Of a stretch of DNA of 64,000 bases, positions 1-8,515 are shown one piece after another. Origin of the DNA: Hungatella_A sp034142505. GTDB lineage: Bacteria; Bacillota; Clostridia; Lachnospirales; Lachnospiraceae. Below the pieces are notes generated by a model. The model ran no database searches and was not told where the DNA came from. It saw only the letters and a program-made list of their open reading frames with translations. Location: the NCBI GenBank assembly GCA_034142505.1, contig JAWZDV010000006.1, forward strand, positions 62,001 through 126,000, written 5' to 3'. The position numbers and the translations under genes are program-made. How positions within the stretch are numbered: the stretch's first letter is position 1; every line of letters begins with the position of its first letter.

Positions 1-105
1 ACTCAAGAATAATAAAATGATATTTAAGTGGAAATTTATGACATTTCAGGTTATGATAGATGAAACATAGGGGATAAATATCATGAGAATGTGAGGACAT
101 AGAGA

Positions 106-849
106 ATGAGAAATGAAAAAGCAGAAGAATTGTTTTCCGGCTGGGATGAGGCCATGATCTGGTCCTGTCTTCAGGGACATATGGGCACCCTGATACTTGA
201 TGAGGAAGAAACGCCGAAATCGGCTATGATTGATATCGGAGATTTCTGTTTCGCTGCCGGCCAGCCCTGTGATGAACTTTTGAAGAAGATTAACGTCAGC
301 AACGGGATGAAGCTGCTTGCATCAAAGGACAGCACATGGGACTCAAAAATAGAAGAATTTTTCGGAAACCGGGCGGAAAAGATACTGCGCTATGCCATCA
401 AAAAAGAACCCGGGGTTTTTGATAAGGAAAAACTGGCCGCCTTTGCAGCCGCGCTTCCTGAAGAATACGAACTGAGAATGTTTGATAAAGAGATATTTGA
501 ACTGGCCGCAAGGGAGCCCTGGTCCGTGGATCTGTGTTCCCAGTTCCAGGACTATGGAGACTATCAGAAACGGGCACTGGGGGCGGCTGTCCTGCATCAG
601 GGTAATCTGGTGGCAGGAGCATCCCCCTATGCCGTGTACGATGGCGGTATCGAGATCGAGATTGACACCAAACCGGAATACCGTCAAAAGGGACTGGCAA
701 CGGTATGCGGCGCCAAACTGATCCTGGAGTGTCTGGAGCGGAATCTCTATCCCAGCTGGGATGCCCATGATCTGCGGTCCGTCGCTTTGGCTGAGAAACT
801 GGGGTATCATATGTCACATCCCTATGTCACTTATGTACTGGAAAAATAA
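106..849 (+). CDS. GNAT family N-acetyltransferase
   Basis: A 247-residue protein. The C-terminal half (about residues 150-245) has the GNAT acetyl-CoA fold signature: a strand with GAAVLHQGNLVAGASPYAVYDGGIE-type spacing, then EYRQKGLATVCGAKLI, which matches the acetyl-CoA pyrophosphate loop (R/Q-x-x-G-x-A/G). The N-terminal half resembles the helper domain of the GNAT_acetyltran (zwittermicin-type) family. The substrate cannot be read from sequence. The start is ATG at 106 with AGGA about 10 bases upstream. Its 3' end overlaps the convergent YhcH gene by 19 bases. It appears to be a single-gene unit; family call good, function unknown. Confidence 0.8.
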   Translation: MRNEKAEELFSGWDEAMIWSCLQGHMGTLILDEEETPKSAMIDIGDFCFAAGQPCDELLKKINVSNGMKLLASKDSTWDSKIEEFFGNRAEKILRYAIKKEPGVFDKEKLAAFAAALPEEYELRMFDKEIFELAAREPWSVDLCSQFQDYGDYQKRALGAAVLHQGNLVAGASPYAVYDGGIEIEIDTKPEYRQKGLATVCGAKLILECLERNLYPSWDAHDLRSVALAEKLGYHMSHPYVTYVLEK

Positions 850-1286
850 ACCGGAAGCTTCATCACCACTTTCGTGAAGCTCTGAATCTCCTCCGTATGG
901 GCCACGGGCTGATGCCCGTCCTGGGGGAATGCTGCGTAGAACATTCCCTTTGTTATTTTCATCACATGTTCATGGCTGCCTTTCAGGCGCTGTGCGTCTT
1001 TTTCCGGCTGATACGGAATCACCGTTTCCAGTTTTCGGATGTCCTCCCAGGCCACCTCCTCGCTGCCCTCTATGATGATCTGGACATCGATGTATTTTCT
1101 GTGGACCTCGTATGTTCCCTCCGCAATCGGTTTGGTGACGCCTTTCTGTACCATGAAATATCCGCCTTCAAACTCATACCGCCCGGTTTCCAGACCAGCG
1201 GAGTTCTTCAACGCTTCCATACCATTTCTCAAGTTCGGCAGCAGCGCCTCATAATTCATGATATGATCCATATGGTCAATGATCAT
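831..1286 (-). CDS. YhcH/YjgK/YiaL family protein (DUF386)
   Basis: A 151-residue cupin-like protein of the YhcH/YiaL family. Members sit in sialic acid, rhamnogalacturonan and other acidic-sugar operons, and some (NanQ) speed anomer interconversion of sialic acid. Visible family features are the central HRKYIDVQIIIEG strand, the following EEVAW segment and the FPQDGHQPV metal-site motif. The start is ATG at 1286 with GGAGG 8 bases upstream. It is the last gene of a seven-gene minus-strand operon that begins with a DUF1537 kinase. An accessory sugar anomerase or isomerase role is inferred; the substrate is unknown. Confidence 0.85.
   Translation of the reverse strand: MIIDHMDHIMNYEALLPNLRNGMEALKNSAGLETGRYEFEGGYFMVQKGVTKPIAEGTYEVHRKYIDVQIIIEGSEEVAWEDIRKLETVIPYQPEKDAQRLKGSHEHVMKITKGMFYAAFPQDGHQPVAHTEEIQSFTKVVMKLPVYFSST
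842..881 (-). terminator. Probable rho-independent terminator at end of the acid-sugar operon
   Basis: On the minus strand, AGCTTCA pairs with TGAAGCT (875-881 with 856-862), followed by a T-rich run (TTTATTTTT) at 850-842. The stem lies inside the last codons of the YhcH gene and across the end of the convergent acetyltransferase gene, so the overlap is compact. Confidence 0.5.
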
Positions 1287-1373
1287 GATACTGTCCTCCT
1301 ATTCTCACATCATAAACTCAATTCCGCAAAAAGCGAAATACAGGACCGGCAACAGGATACCCTGGCTAAACTG

Positions 1374-2657
1374 TTACATCGGGAAAATAACAGCGGCCGC
1401 CACACTCAGCGCGATGATACGGATCAGATACATCGGTACCGTGAATTTCCAGAATTCAGGCAGCTTGTATTTTCCCATGCCCATGATCATGGCCGGCATA
1501 CCGTCGATTGGCATGTAGCCGCCCTGCCATCCGGATACTACCACTGCGGCAGCGGCAGCCGTCGGATTTAATCCCAGGCTCATGCAGGCCGCGATGGCGA
1601 TAGGGGCAAAGATGTACACAGAACCCATATTGGAGCCTGTGAAGGTTGCACAGGTACTGGTCAGCAGTGCAAACAGAATGATCACCAGGAGCGGCGCTAC
1701 ATTGGCTCCGAGAGCGTTTGCAATTACCTCGCCGATCATTGCCGTGAAGCCGGAATTGGCCAGAGCATCCGCTACACCGATCACACCTGCCATCATCAGG
1801 ATCACCGGTGCGAACATATTTTCACGGAACTCTTTAAAGTCAATCACCTTCATGAACAGGAGAGCCATTGCCGCCAGGCCCGGAATCACATAGGCCACAT
1901 TTCCCAAATTGTTAATCAGCATCATACCGACAACGCTGACAACGAAGGCTGCCACGGTCACTTTTTCTTTCCATGGCTCCATGGGAACGGCTTTTGTCTT
2001 CTCAATCTTGGCCTGGGCATCTTCCTCGGCCGCTGCAATCGGGTGGTCAGGAAGCAGTTTATATGAAATCAGACACCAAGCCAGGAAGGCAAGTGACATC
2101 GCAAGGTTTACCACTGAGAATTTAATCATGGAAACCGGCTCCATAAAGCCTGCCGTCTCCAGAACGGAACTTACCACGCCATAGAAGAGCGCCACGTTAA
2201 TGGGAATCAACGGGTGGTTTGTGGCGAATCCAAGAGGCATCATCAGCTTGGACGTCGGCATTTTCTTGGTGTAAGGTATGGTTGAAATCAAGGACAAAAT
2301 CAGTACATAGTAACCGGTGTTGCCGCCGCCAACCAAGCTTGCTCCGATCATTACCACAATGACCAGAAGCACATAACTCTTGTAACCGCCCCTGTTTACC
2401 AGGGAAATCAAGGCTTCTTTTACTTTGTCCATGGCACGGGTCTTCTGGACACCTGCCAAAACCACCATAAAGCTGGCAATCATAATCACACTTGAATTGG
2501 TAAACCCAGCAAATGCCTCCGGTACGGTAGACAGACCGGTGACCACCAGCAGCATACACGCCAGAAGAGGCGGCGCGCCAAAGGGCAGTACATCAAACAT
2601 AATCAGCGCAATCATGATAATCAGGATTGCCAGAGCAAGAATCATTTGTGTCGTCAT
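1374..2657 (-). CDS. SLC13/ArsB-NhaD-like anion permease
   Basis: A 427-residue integral membrane protein with about 11-12 hydrophobic segments and no cleavable signal. Two inverted halves are separated by a charged loop (about residues 210-235, EEDAQAKIEKTKAVPMEPWKE-like). SLC13/CitMHS features include GFTNSSVIMIASFMV early in the first half and the Asn/Thr-rich FTGSNMGSVYIF and TSTCATFTGSN segments in the second. The family imports di- or tricarboxylates and other organic anions by Na+ or H+ coupling. Its place in the operon suggests it brings in the acidic substrate used by the kinase/PdxA pathway. That link is inferred from context. The start is preceded by GAAGGAGA. Confidence 0.75.
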   Translation of the reverse strand: MTTQMILALAILIIMIALIMFDVLPFGAPPLLACMLLVVTGLSTVPEAFAGFTNSSVIMIASFMVVLAGVQKTRAMDKVKEALISLVNRGGYKSYVLLVIVVMIGASLVGGGNTGYYVLILSLISTIPYTKKMPTSKLMMPLGFATNHPLIPINVALFYGVVSSVLETAGFMEPVSMIKFSVVNLAMSLAFLAWCLISYKLLPDHPIAAAEEDAQAKIEKTKAVPMEPWKEKVTVAAFVVSVVGMMLINNLGNVAYVIPGLAAMALLFMKVIDFKEFRENMFAPVILMMAGVIGVADALANSGFTAMIGEVIANALGANVAPLLVIILFALLTSTCATFTGSNMGSVYIFAPIAIAACMSLGLNPTAAAAAVVVSGWQGGYMPIDGMPAMIMGMGKYKLPEFWKFTVPMYLIRIIALSVAAAVIFPM

Positions 2658-2688
2658 TTATTTGTTCTCCTTCTCTTCGTTTTTGGCG

Positions 2689-3849
2689 TTACTGGACCTT
2701 TGCTGACGTCGGGTTGTAAAGGCCTACTGTCTCCCGCTTTTTGCCCATGACGTCATCTTCCGTAAAGCTTATGTATTTCACACTCAAGCGGTCTTTGTAT
2801 GCATATGCCAGATGAAGCCTGCCATCCGCGCCCTGCATGATATATGGATATTCGTACTGTCTGTTATTGGTCTTGTTCTCGTCGCCCATGTACCCTTCTC
2901 CGCGTTCCATATAGCGGATCATTGGAAATGTGATTCCGCCGTCCTCAGACAGTGCAACTGCTACGGGGCACCGGAGTCCCGGCCAGGACGCAATTCCCGG
3001 CGTGGGGCATGGCGTACAGGTAGGATTATAGGCGATGGCGATTCTTCCGCTCTTTAACTTGACCGCACTGATACTGGAATTGTTGTTGGGCAGAACCGTG
3101 GGAACCGGCGCCGTCCAGGTATCCCCGTTATCCGTTGATTCGCTGCGGTAAATATGATCGGCCGCCCGGCTTCTCATAAACGCTGCCAGATGTCCCGGCT
3201 CCAGTTCCACCACATTGGCGTGAACCACACCGTTGCTCTCCGGCATATCCACGGTTTTCCAGGTTTTACCCTGGTCATCGGAGATTCGGAATGCGGTAGG
3301 ATCGCCTGTCAGACCCAGCTCAGAATCGGTACAGATCCAGTTGCCAAATATCCAGCGTCCGCTCTCCAATACTTGAATAGGCTGTCTGCAAAAGCTTCCC
3401 TCCTCCGGAAATACGGTCTCATAGTCACTCCAGGTCTCGCCTCCGTCACCACTCTTCTGGCAGCGGATCACAGAGGTGAACTGCATATTGTCCTTGCCTT
3501 CCATCCTGGACAGCTGGGAGGTATACATAGCCCATACCTTCCCGTCAGGTCCCGCAAACAGGGATGGATTCTGCTCGCTTCTGTCAGGATCATGGGAGAC
3601 TAATACTGGCTCCTCCCACTGTTTCGCTCCTTTTTTCAGACGCGCGCAGATTACATTGACATCTGCATTTCCCTCAAAGGAACCTGCGAACCAGACGCAC
3701 AGAATATCTCCGTTTTTCAGTTCCAACAACCCCGGTCCATGGGCAGTCTTGTAACCTCCCGGCGGCAGCACCGCCTCCACAGTCCCCATCTCCTCATTCC
3801 AATACATCGTTCCGTCCGGTGTGAGTCCCGGAAATTTTGCGTAATCCAT
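2689..3849 (-). CDS. Asp-box (BNR) sialidase-fold protein, cytoplasmic
   Basis: A 386-residue six-bladed-propeller protein of the BNR_2/sialidase superfamily. Four Asp-box motifs (S-x-D-x-G-x-T-W/F) are visible: SGDGGETW, SDDQGKTW, STDNGDTW and SEDGGITF. There is no signal peptide or anchor, so it should act in the cytoplasm, unlike secreted sialidases. True sialidase activity needs an Arg triad and a Tyr/Glu pair that cannot be placed reliably here. The ATG at 3849 was chosen because GGGAAGGGG lies just upstream; a longer reading would add six residues. Co-transcription with an aldolase and YhcH suggests action on an acidic sugar or its derivative, but the reaction is unknown. Confidence 0.7.
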   Translation of the reverse strand: MDYAKFPGLTPDGTMYWNEEMGTVEAVLPPGGYKTAHGPGLLELKNGDILCVWFAGSFEGNADVNVICARLKKGAKQWEEPVLVSHDPDRSEQNPSLFAGPDGKVWAMYTSQLSRMEGKDNMQFTSVIRCQKSGDGGETWSDYETVFPEEGSFCRQPIQVLESGRWIFGNWICTDSELGLTGDPTAFRISDDQGKTWKTVDMPESNGVVHANVVELEPGHLAAFMRSRAADHIYRSESTDNGDTWTAPVPTVLPNNNSSISAVKLKSGRIAIAYNPTCTPCPTPGIASWPGLRCPVAVALSEDGGITFPMIRYMERGEGYMGDENKTNNRQYEYPYIMQGADGRLHLAYAYKDRLSVKYISFTEDDVMGKKRETVGLYNPTSAKVQ

Positions 3850-3884
3850 AATTCTTCCCCTTCCCATCTATTCGTATTTCTTTT

Positions 3885-4916
3885 TTATGCTTCCTTTGTT
3901 TCCGCCATACGGATTGCGTAATCCAGGGCGTTAATCAAGCTGAGTTCACTGGCAAGACCTGTGCCTGCCTGGTCAAATGCCGTTCCATGATCCACGGAAG
4001 CCCGGATAATGGGCAGGCCAAGCGTAATATTCACTCCAGCCACCGCATCCCACTTCTGCTCTTCCTGATTGTATACAAAACCAACCACCTTTAAGGGAAT
4101 GTGCCCCTGGTCGTGGTACATTGCCACAACCATATCATACCATCCGCCTCTGGCCTTGGAGAAAATGGTGTCCGGCGGTACCGGTCCCTCAGCCAGGATA
4201 CCTTCCGCTGTGGCTGCCTGGATGGCCGGTGTGATCTCCTCGATCTCTTCTCTTCCGAACATCCCGTTCTCCCCGCTGTGTGGGTTCAGTCCGGCCACGC
4301 CGATTTTCGGCTGTTCAATTCCCAGCTGGCGGCACGCCTGATCGGCGATGCGGATCACTTCCAGAATACGGTCTTTCTTCACCCGGTCGCACGCCTCTCT
4401 CAAGGAAACGTGGGTAGACACATGGACCACTCTCAGATTCTCGTGAGCCAGCATCATGGTATACTTCTTAGTTCCGGTATAATCCGCGTAAATCTCGGTA
4501 TGACCGGAGTAATGATGGCCTGCTAAGTTTATGGCCTCCTTGTTCAGCGCATTGGTCACCGTGGCGTCAATTTTTTGATCCATAGCCAGTTCAATGACCT
4601 TCTTTACATATTGAAACGCCGCATTTCCGGCCATCGCGGAAACCTCCCCGCGTCTTAACTCCTCGATGTCTACCATCCCCATATCGTAAACGTCAATGGT
4701 GCCGTACTCAAACAATGCTTCACTTACATCCTTGACTTTATGGATTTTCAGTTTGTCAGAGAGACCAGTAATCTTTAATGCCTCCTCCATCACCGGCACA
4801 TCACCCACAACCAGCGGTTTGCAGCGCTCATATACTGACGGGTCCGCCAACGCCTTTGCGGTGATTTCCGGGCCGATGCTGGCCGGATCTCCCATGGTAA
4901 TTCCGATTATTTTCAT
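3885..4916 (-). CDS. pdxA2: PdxA-family 4-phosphoerythronate/threonate dehydrogenase (PdxA2-like)
   Basis: A 343-residue member of the 4-hydroxythreonine-4-phosphate dehydrogenase family. It begins with ITMGDPASIGPE and has the metal-binding histidines of HYSGHTE, STHVSLREA and AMYHDQGHIPLK. Next to a DUF1537 kinase, family members are PdxA2, which oxidatively decarboxylate 4-phospho-D-threonate or 4-phospho-D-erythronate to dihydroxyacetone phosphate and CO2. This role is inferred from linkage; vitamin B6 synthesis is less likely because no pdxJ is present. The start chosen is the ATG of MKIIG; an ATG three codons upstream is equally close to the purine-rich GGGAAAGGGG. It lies 25 bases after the DapA-like gene. 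Confidence 0.8.
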   Translation of the reverse strand: MKIIGITMGDPASIGPEITAKALADPSVYERCKPLVVGDVPVMEEALKITGLSDKLKIHKVKDVSEALFEYGTIDVYDMGMVDIEELRRGEVSAMAGNAAFQYVKKVIELAMDQKIDATVTNALNKEAINLAGHHYSGHTEIYADYTGTKKYTMMLAHENLRVVHVSTHVSLREACDRVKKDRILEVIRIADQACRQLGIEQPKIGVAGLNPHSGENGMFGREEIEEITPAIQAATAEGILAEGPVPPDTIFSKARGGWYDMVVAMYHDQGHIPLKVVGFVYNQEEQKWDAVAGVNITLGLPIIRASVDHGTAFDQAGTGLASELSLINALDYAIRMAETKEA

Positions 4917-4941
4917 ATCTGCCATTCCCCTTTCCCTGATT

Positions 4942-5841
4942 TTATTTATTTTTATATTCCCCATAATAGGTATCGATGGTCCTCTGAATCGCTTCCACAG
5001 CCTCTTTTGGCAAAATGCCGAACGGCTTCCTGCACGGCCCCACTGGCTGTCCGATTAAATTGGTGGCACATTTTACTACCGAATTGGGATTGCCGTATTG
5101 GAAACATTCACGGATTTTGGAAATCGAGTTCTGCGCTATCTTTGCCTGTTCCAAATCGCCTTTTAAATAGTTTTGGTAAATGTCCACCATGACGGCAGGC
5201 AGGATGTTGGCGATTGCCGTGATACCGCCCTTGCCGCCAGCCAGAAGCGTCCACAAAATCAAGGCGTCATTGCCGGAGAGAACTGCGAAATCCATACCCT
5301 CCGTCTCCTGGATATATTGGAGAATGTTGTTAAAGTTTCCGCTGGAATCTTTTACTCCTGCAATGTTTGGAAACTCTGCCGCCAGACGCTTCACAGTGGC
5401 CGGCGCTAAGGAAGCGCCTGTCCTTGCAGGAATGTTGTACATCACTACCGGAAGTGTCACTGCCTTCGCCACCTCTGCGTAGTGCTGATAAAGTTCTTCC
5501 TGGCTGATGGCCGCGAAATAGGGGGTGATCACGGAGATCACATCCACGCCGATTTCCTCCGCCTTTTTCGAAAGTTCCACGGTTTCCTCCGTACTGATGC
5601 ACCCAGTGCCCGCGTATACCGGAACCCGGCCTTTCACCTCGTCCACGAAAATCTCCATCACACGGATTTTCTCTTCCCGGGACATGATGTAAAACTCTCC
5701 GTTCGTCCCCAGACAGAACACCGCATCCACACCCGCCTCAATCTGCCGGTTAATCTGTCTGCGAAGCTCCGCCTCATGGATACTGCCGTCCTCATGCATG
5801 GCTGTCTGCATGGCCGCGATAATTCCCTTGATCTCAGTCAT
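4942..5841 (-). CDS. DapA/NanA-family class I aldolase or dehydratase
   Basis: A 299-residue (beta/alpha)8 protein of the dihydrodipicolinate synthase/N-acetylneuraminate lyase family. The pyruvate-binding GTNGE motif, the catalytic Tyr of YNIPARTG and the Schiff-base Lys of GVKDSSGN are all present. The family includes DHDPS, sialic acid lyase, 2-keto-3-deoxygluconate aldolase and related enzymes, and subfamily cannot be settled by eye. A catabolic aldolase is favoured over lysine synthesis because the gene sits between an alcohol dehydrogenase and PdxA2 in a sugar-acid operon. The start is ATG with GGAGG 8 bases upstream. Confidence 0.85.
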   Translation of the reverse strand: MTEIKGIIAAMQTAMHEDGSIHEAELRRQINRQIEAGVDAVFCLGTNGEFYIMSREEKIRVMEIFVDEVKGRVPVYAGTGCISTEETVELSKKAEEIGVDVISVITPYFAAISQEELYQHYAEVAKAVTLPVVMYNIPARTGASLAPATVKRLAAEFPNIAGVKDSSGNFNNILQYIQETEGMDFAVLSGNDALILWTLLAGGKGGITAIANILPAVMVDIYQNYLKGDLEQAKIAQNSISKIRECFQYGNPNSVVKCATNLIGQPVGPCRKPFGILPKEAVEAIQRTIDTYYGEYKNK

Positions 5842-5844
5842 TGT

Positions 5845-7005
5845 TTAATCCTCCTTCAATACTTTTAAATAAATGGAACGAATATCTTCCAGGCTCAGTT
5901 CTTTTCTGTTGTTGACCAAAAGCCTCTGCTGCTGACTTCCTGCATTAACCAGAAAATCAAGATCATCCATCTTCACACCAAACGTGTTTAAATCGACAGG
6001 AATCTCCGTATTTTCTACGATGGAGGCAATTCTCTCTATCATAAAATCTGCCTTTTCCTCCGCCCGGCCGCAGGCATGCTCGGGATATACCGCATCACAG
6101 AGGGCTGCAAGTCTGTCGGCGCACGCGTCTTTATTAAAAGCCATCACATGGGCAAACAGGATTGCATTGGAGACACCGTGGGGTATGTGGTACTTCCCGC
6201 CCAGAGGGTAACTCAACGCGTGAACCGCGGTGGTACCGCTTCCGGTAATTGCCACGCCGCCGTAGAACGCGCCCAGCAGCATATTGTTCTTAGCCTCCAT
6301 GTCATCCGGATTTTTGTATGCTTTTTCAATGTTCTGGAAAATGAGTTTTGCACCCGCCACTGCGTAAGTATCACTTAAAGGAGTAGCCTTTTTTGAGGTA
6401 TAACACTCCACCACGTGAGCCAGGGCGTCCACCCCGGTGGCCGCTACGATGGAAGCGGGAAGACCGGCGATCATCTGGGCATCCAGGATGACGTAATCCG
6501 GGATCATCTCCGCATTTACAATGCCCTTTTTCGACTGCTCCTCCGGGATCGCCACGATGGCGTTGCAGGTTGCCTCAGAACCGGTTCCGCAGGTCGTGGG
6601 AATCATAACCGTTTTCAGCTGTTTTGACGCTAAAAGCGGGTCTGCCAGAAGATCTTTTACCGTATAAGAGGAACCTTTTAACAGGGAGCAGAGTTTGGCG
6701 GCGTCCATGACACTGCCACCGCCGATGGCAATGATGATGTCGCCATCTTCCTGGTTCATCTGCTCTACCACTTTTTCTACATCGGCGTAGGCTGGCTCCG
6801 GTTTTAATTCATCAAATACTTTATAATCCACTTCACAGCTTTGCAGTACCGTCAATAGCCGGTCCAGAAGTCCGGCTCTGACGACTCCCTTATCGGTAAA
6901 TACCAGGGCCTTTTTTACCGACTCCTGTCTGGCTATTGTTTTCATATCTTCCACGCTTCCGATTCCTGAGTAAACACAGGAAGGAATTTTAATCTGATAT
7001 CCCAT
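5845..7005 (-). CDS. Iron-containing alcohol dehydrogenase
   Basis: A 386-residue type III (Fe-ADH) dehydrogenase. The NAD(P)-binding GGGSVMD motif lies in the N-terminal half. The metal ligands are expected at GVDALAHVVECYTS (Asp, His) and in the AVHALSYPLGGKYHIPHG helix pair (two His), all present. Such enzymes interconvert small aldehydes or ketones with alcohols; in sugar-acid operons they often reduce the aldehyde released by an aldolase or oxidise a polyol. It lies 3 bases from the downstream aldolase gene and 12 bases after the kinase gene, so it is co-transcribed. Substrate unknown. Confidence 0.85.
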   Translation of the reverse strand: MGYQIKIPSCVYSGIGSVEDMKTIARQESVKKALVFTDKGVVRAGLLDRLLTVLQSCEVDYKVFDELKPEPAYADVEKVVEQMNQEDGDIIIAIGGGSVMDAAKLCSLLKGSSYTVKDLLADPLLASKQLKTVMIPTTCGTGSEATCNAIVAIPEEQSKKGIVNAEMIPDYVILDAQMIAGLPASIVAATGVDALAHVVECYTSKKATPLSDTYAVAGAKLIFQNIEKAYKNPDDMEAKNNMLLGAFYGGVAITGSGTTAVHALSYPLGGKYHIPHGVSNAILFAHVMAFNKDACADRLAALCDAVYPEHACGRAEEKADFMIERIASIVENTEIPVDLNTFGVKMDDLDFLVNAGSQQQRLLVNNRKELSLEDIRSIYLKVLKED

Positions 7006-7017
7006 TTTCTTTACCTC

Positions 7018-8289
7018 TCAATCTTTTAATTTTCCTTTTAATTCTTCTGTCAATTCCAGTAACAGGGGTTCTTCCCCAAAGCCGCCGGATTTTGTGATCA
7101 TGTGATGTTCCCGGCCATGATAATGCAGTTTTGTCAATACACAGCCTGGCCGGACCTGCCTGATGGGCTGCAATTCCCATTGCCGGATTTCTTTCATCAG
7201 TCCCAGCAGCGTATCTCCTCCTGTCACCAGCCAGGCAGTATGTAAATCACTGTCCAGCAGATTTTTCATAATCACACCCAGAGTTTGCGGAATTCTTTGG
7301 CGTACCTGCTCGGTATCCATGCCCAGGGTTTTGGCATATTCCAAAGTTCCCGGAGCTTCTTCCCGGTCGTTGGTGTCCAGAATCACACAGTCATTTCCTT
7401 TGCTCTTCTGTGCCAGCTGCCGGACCAACTCCTTCCCATCTTCCGACTTCCAAAACTCCCGGTCCAGTTTCTCCTCAGCTGTCATGTAGATTCGCGGGTA
7501 TCCTGCCTTTTCCCCATAATCCAGCTGCCTTTTCGTAATCGGATTCACACTGCCACAGATGACAAACAGCCGGTTCTCTAACACGGCCTCCTCCGGTGCC
7601 TGGCACTTTAAATCAAGCAGTTCCGGCAAAATCGCCGCAAATCCCGCACATCCTGCAAGCAGATGTCCCTGTCCCGACGCCGCCAGGTCCGCTCCGATTC
7701 TCTGGATATCCCCGTCAGTTTCCGCATCGTAAACCACGATTCCCATGTTCTCCCTATGGCGGGATACCTGGCTGCCTGCCTCAATAACTGGAATCTCACT
7801 CTGCAAACGGATGATTTCTTTTACAGAATCCCTGGTAACCGGTTCGAATGGATCTGTTCCAAACACGCTCTGGCTGACCGGCACTCCGTCAATATACTGC
7901 TTTCCGCCTTTGGTGATCCGGTTCATCTGTGGCAGAGCGGGAACAAAGCTTAAAAACCGCTCCCCGGCTGCCTGGTAAGCCGCCTCCAGTTCACTCCCGA
8001 TATTTCCCCGGAGAGCAGAATCTGTTTTCTTATATATGTAAGGAATTTCTGCATCTTTGCCGTCCTTTACAATCGCATATACCTTGCGGTATGCCTGATC
8101 CCGGGAAACATGCCTGGTCTCCGCATCCACTACCAGAACCGCTGTGTCTTCCGACTTAAGCCCTTCATTCCAGCAGCGGTCATCCTCCAGGCTGACGATA
8201 ACCCTGGTCCTGATTCCTCTCTCTGCGAAATGAACTCCCGCATCCAGCGCTCCCGTAAAATCATCTGCAATTATCATCAAAGTAATCAC
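7018..8289 (-). CDS. Four-carbon acid sugar kinase family protein (DUF1537; DtnK/OtnK-like)
   Basis: A 423-residue DUF1537 protein with the N-terminal IIADDFTGALDAG substrate motif and the C-terminal nucleotide-binding segment containing LVTGGDTLLG. Characterised members (DtnK, DenK, LtnK, OtnK) phosphorylate D-threonate, D-erythronate, L-threonate or 3-oxo-tetronates at O4. The PdxA2 partner three genes downstream fits D-threonate or D-erythronate kinase best. The GTG start at 8289 has AGGAGG 8 bases upstream. It is the first gene of the operon and is divergent from the regulator at 8516. Exact substrate is inferred, not shown. Confidence 0.85.
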   Translation of the reverse strand: MITLMIIADDFTGALDAGVHFAERGIRTRVIVSLEDDRCWNEGLKSEDTAVLVVDAETRHVSRDQAYRKVYAIVKDGKDAEIPYIYKKTDSALRGNIGSELEAAYQAAGERFLSFVPALPQMNRITKGGKQYIDGVPVSQSVFGTDPFEPVTRDSVKEIIRLQSEIPVIEAGSQVSRHRENMGIVVYDAETDGDIQRIGADLAASGQGHLLAGCAGFAAILPELLDLKCQAPEEAVLENRLFVICGSVNPITKRQLDYGEKAGYPRIYMTAEEKLDREFWKSEDGKELVRQLAQKSKGNDCVILDTNDREEAPGTLEYAKTLGMDTEQVRQRIPQTLGVIMKNLLDSDLHTAWLVTGGDTLLGLMKEIRQWELQPIRQVRPGCVLTKLHYHGREHHMITKSGGFGEEPLLLELTEELKGKLKD

Positions 8290-8311
8290 GGTCCCACCTC
8301 CTGCCGCTTTT

Positions 8312-8421
8312 ATGTTTTAATTTGAAACATTTAATTTGTCGCTTTTTGTATTTATAGAATACAGCTAATTGACATAGGTTTCAAATAAATACATTTAATT
8401 ATTTGTTCTTTTTTGAAACAT
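8312..8421. promoter_or_regulatory. Repeated TTTGAAACAT operator-like motifs between divergent genes
   Basis: TTTGAAACAT occurs at 8321-8330 and 8412-8421, and GTTTCAAAT occurs inverted at 8378-8386. The first copy is part of a near-palindrome, ATGTTTTAATTTGAAACAT (8312-8330; 16 of 19 positions symmetric). The three sites flank or overlap the two divergent promoters, as expected for binding by the Fis-type helix-turn-helix of the adjacent regulator. Confidence 0.45.
8356..8384 (-). promoter_or_regulatory. Sigma-A-type promoter of the acid-sugar operon
   Basis: On the minus strand, TTGAAA (8384-8379) and TATTCT (8361-8356) are separated by 17 bases and lie upstream of the GTG start at 8289. 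The -35 overlaps one of three copies of a TTTGAAAC-type motif, so the regulator could act here. No -24/-12 sigma-54 element was seen. Confidence 0.55.
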
Positions 8422-8423
8422 AA

Positions 8424-8452
8424 TTGATTTTATTCTTTCTTTATGTTATCAT
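8424..8452 (+). promoter_or_regulatory. Sigma-A-type promoter of the PrpR-like regulator gene
   Basis: TTGATT (8424-8429), a 17-base spacer and TATCAT (8447-8452) lie 64 bases upstream of the ATG at 8516. A TTTGAAACAT motif ends three bases before the -35. Confidence 0.55.
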
Positions 8453-8515
8453 CATTTCATAATGAAATACTTATGAGAGAAGTTTTAGACTTACGGGAAA
8501 GGAGATTCATAACAT

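Noticed and set aside
3885..4916. pdxA for vitamin B6 synthesis
   Set aside because: It is adjacent to a DUF1537 kinase and catabolic genes, with no pdxJ in the window, so the catabolic PdxA2 role is preferred.
4942..5841. dapA for lysine synthesis
   Set aside because: Context is a sugar-acid operon with no lysine genes, although sequence alone cannot exclude DHDPS.
8290..8515. A sigma-54 (-24/-12) promoter for the acid-sugar operon
   Set aside because: No TGGCA-N-TTGC pattern was seen; TTGAAA/TATTCT with 17-base spacing fits sigma-A, and the regulator lacks GAFTGA.
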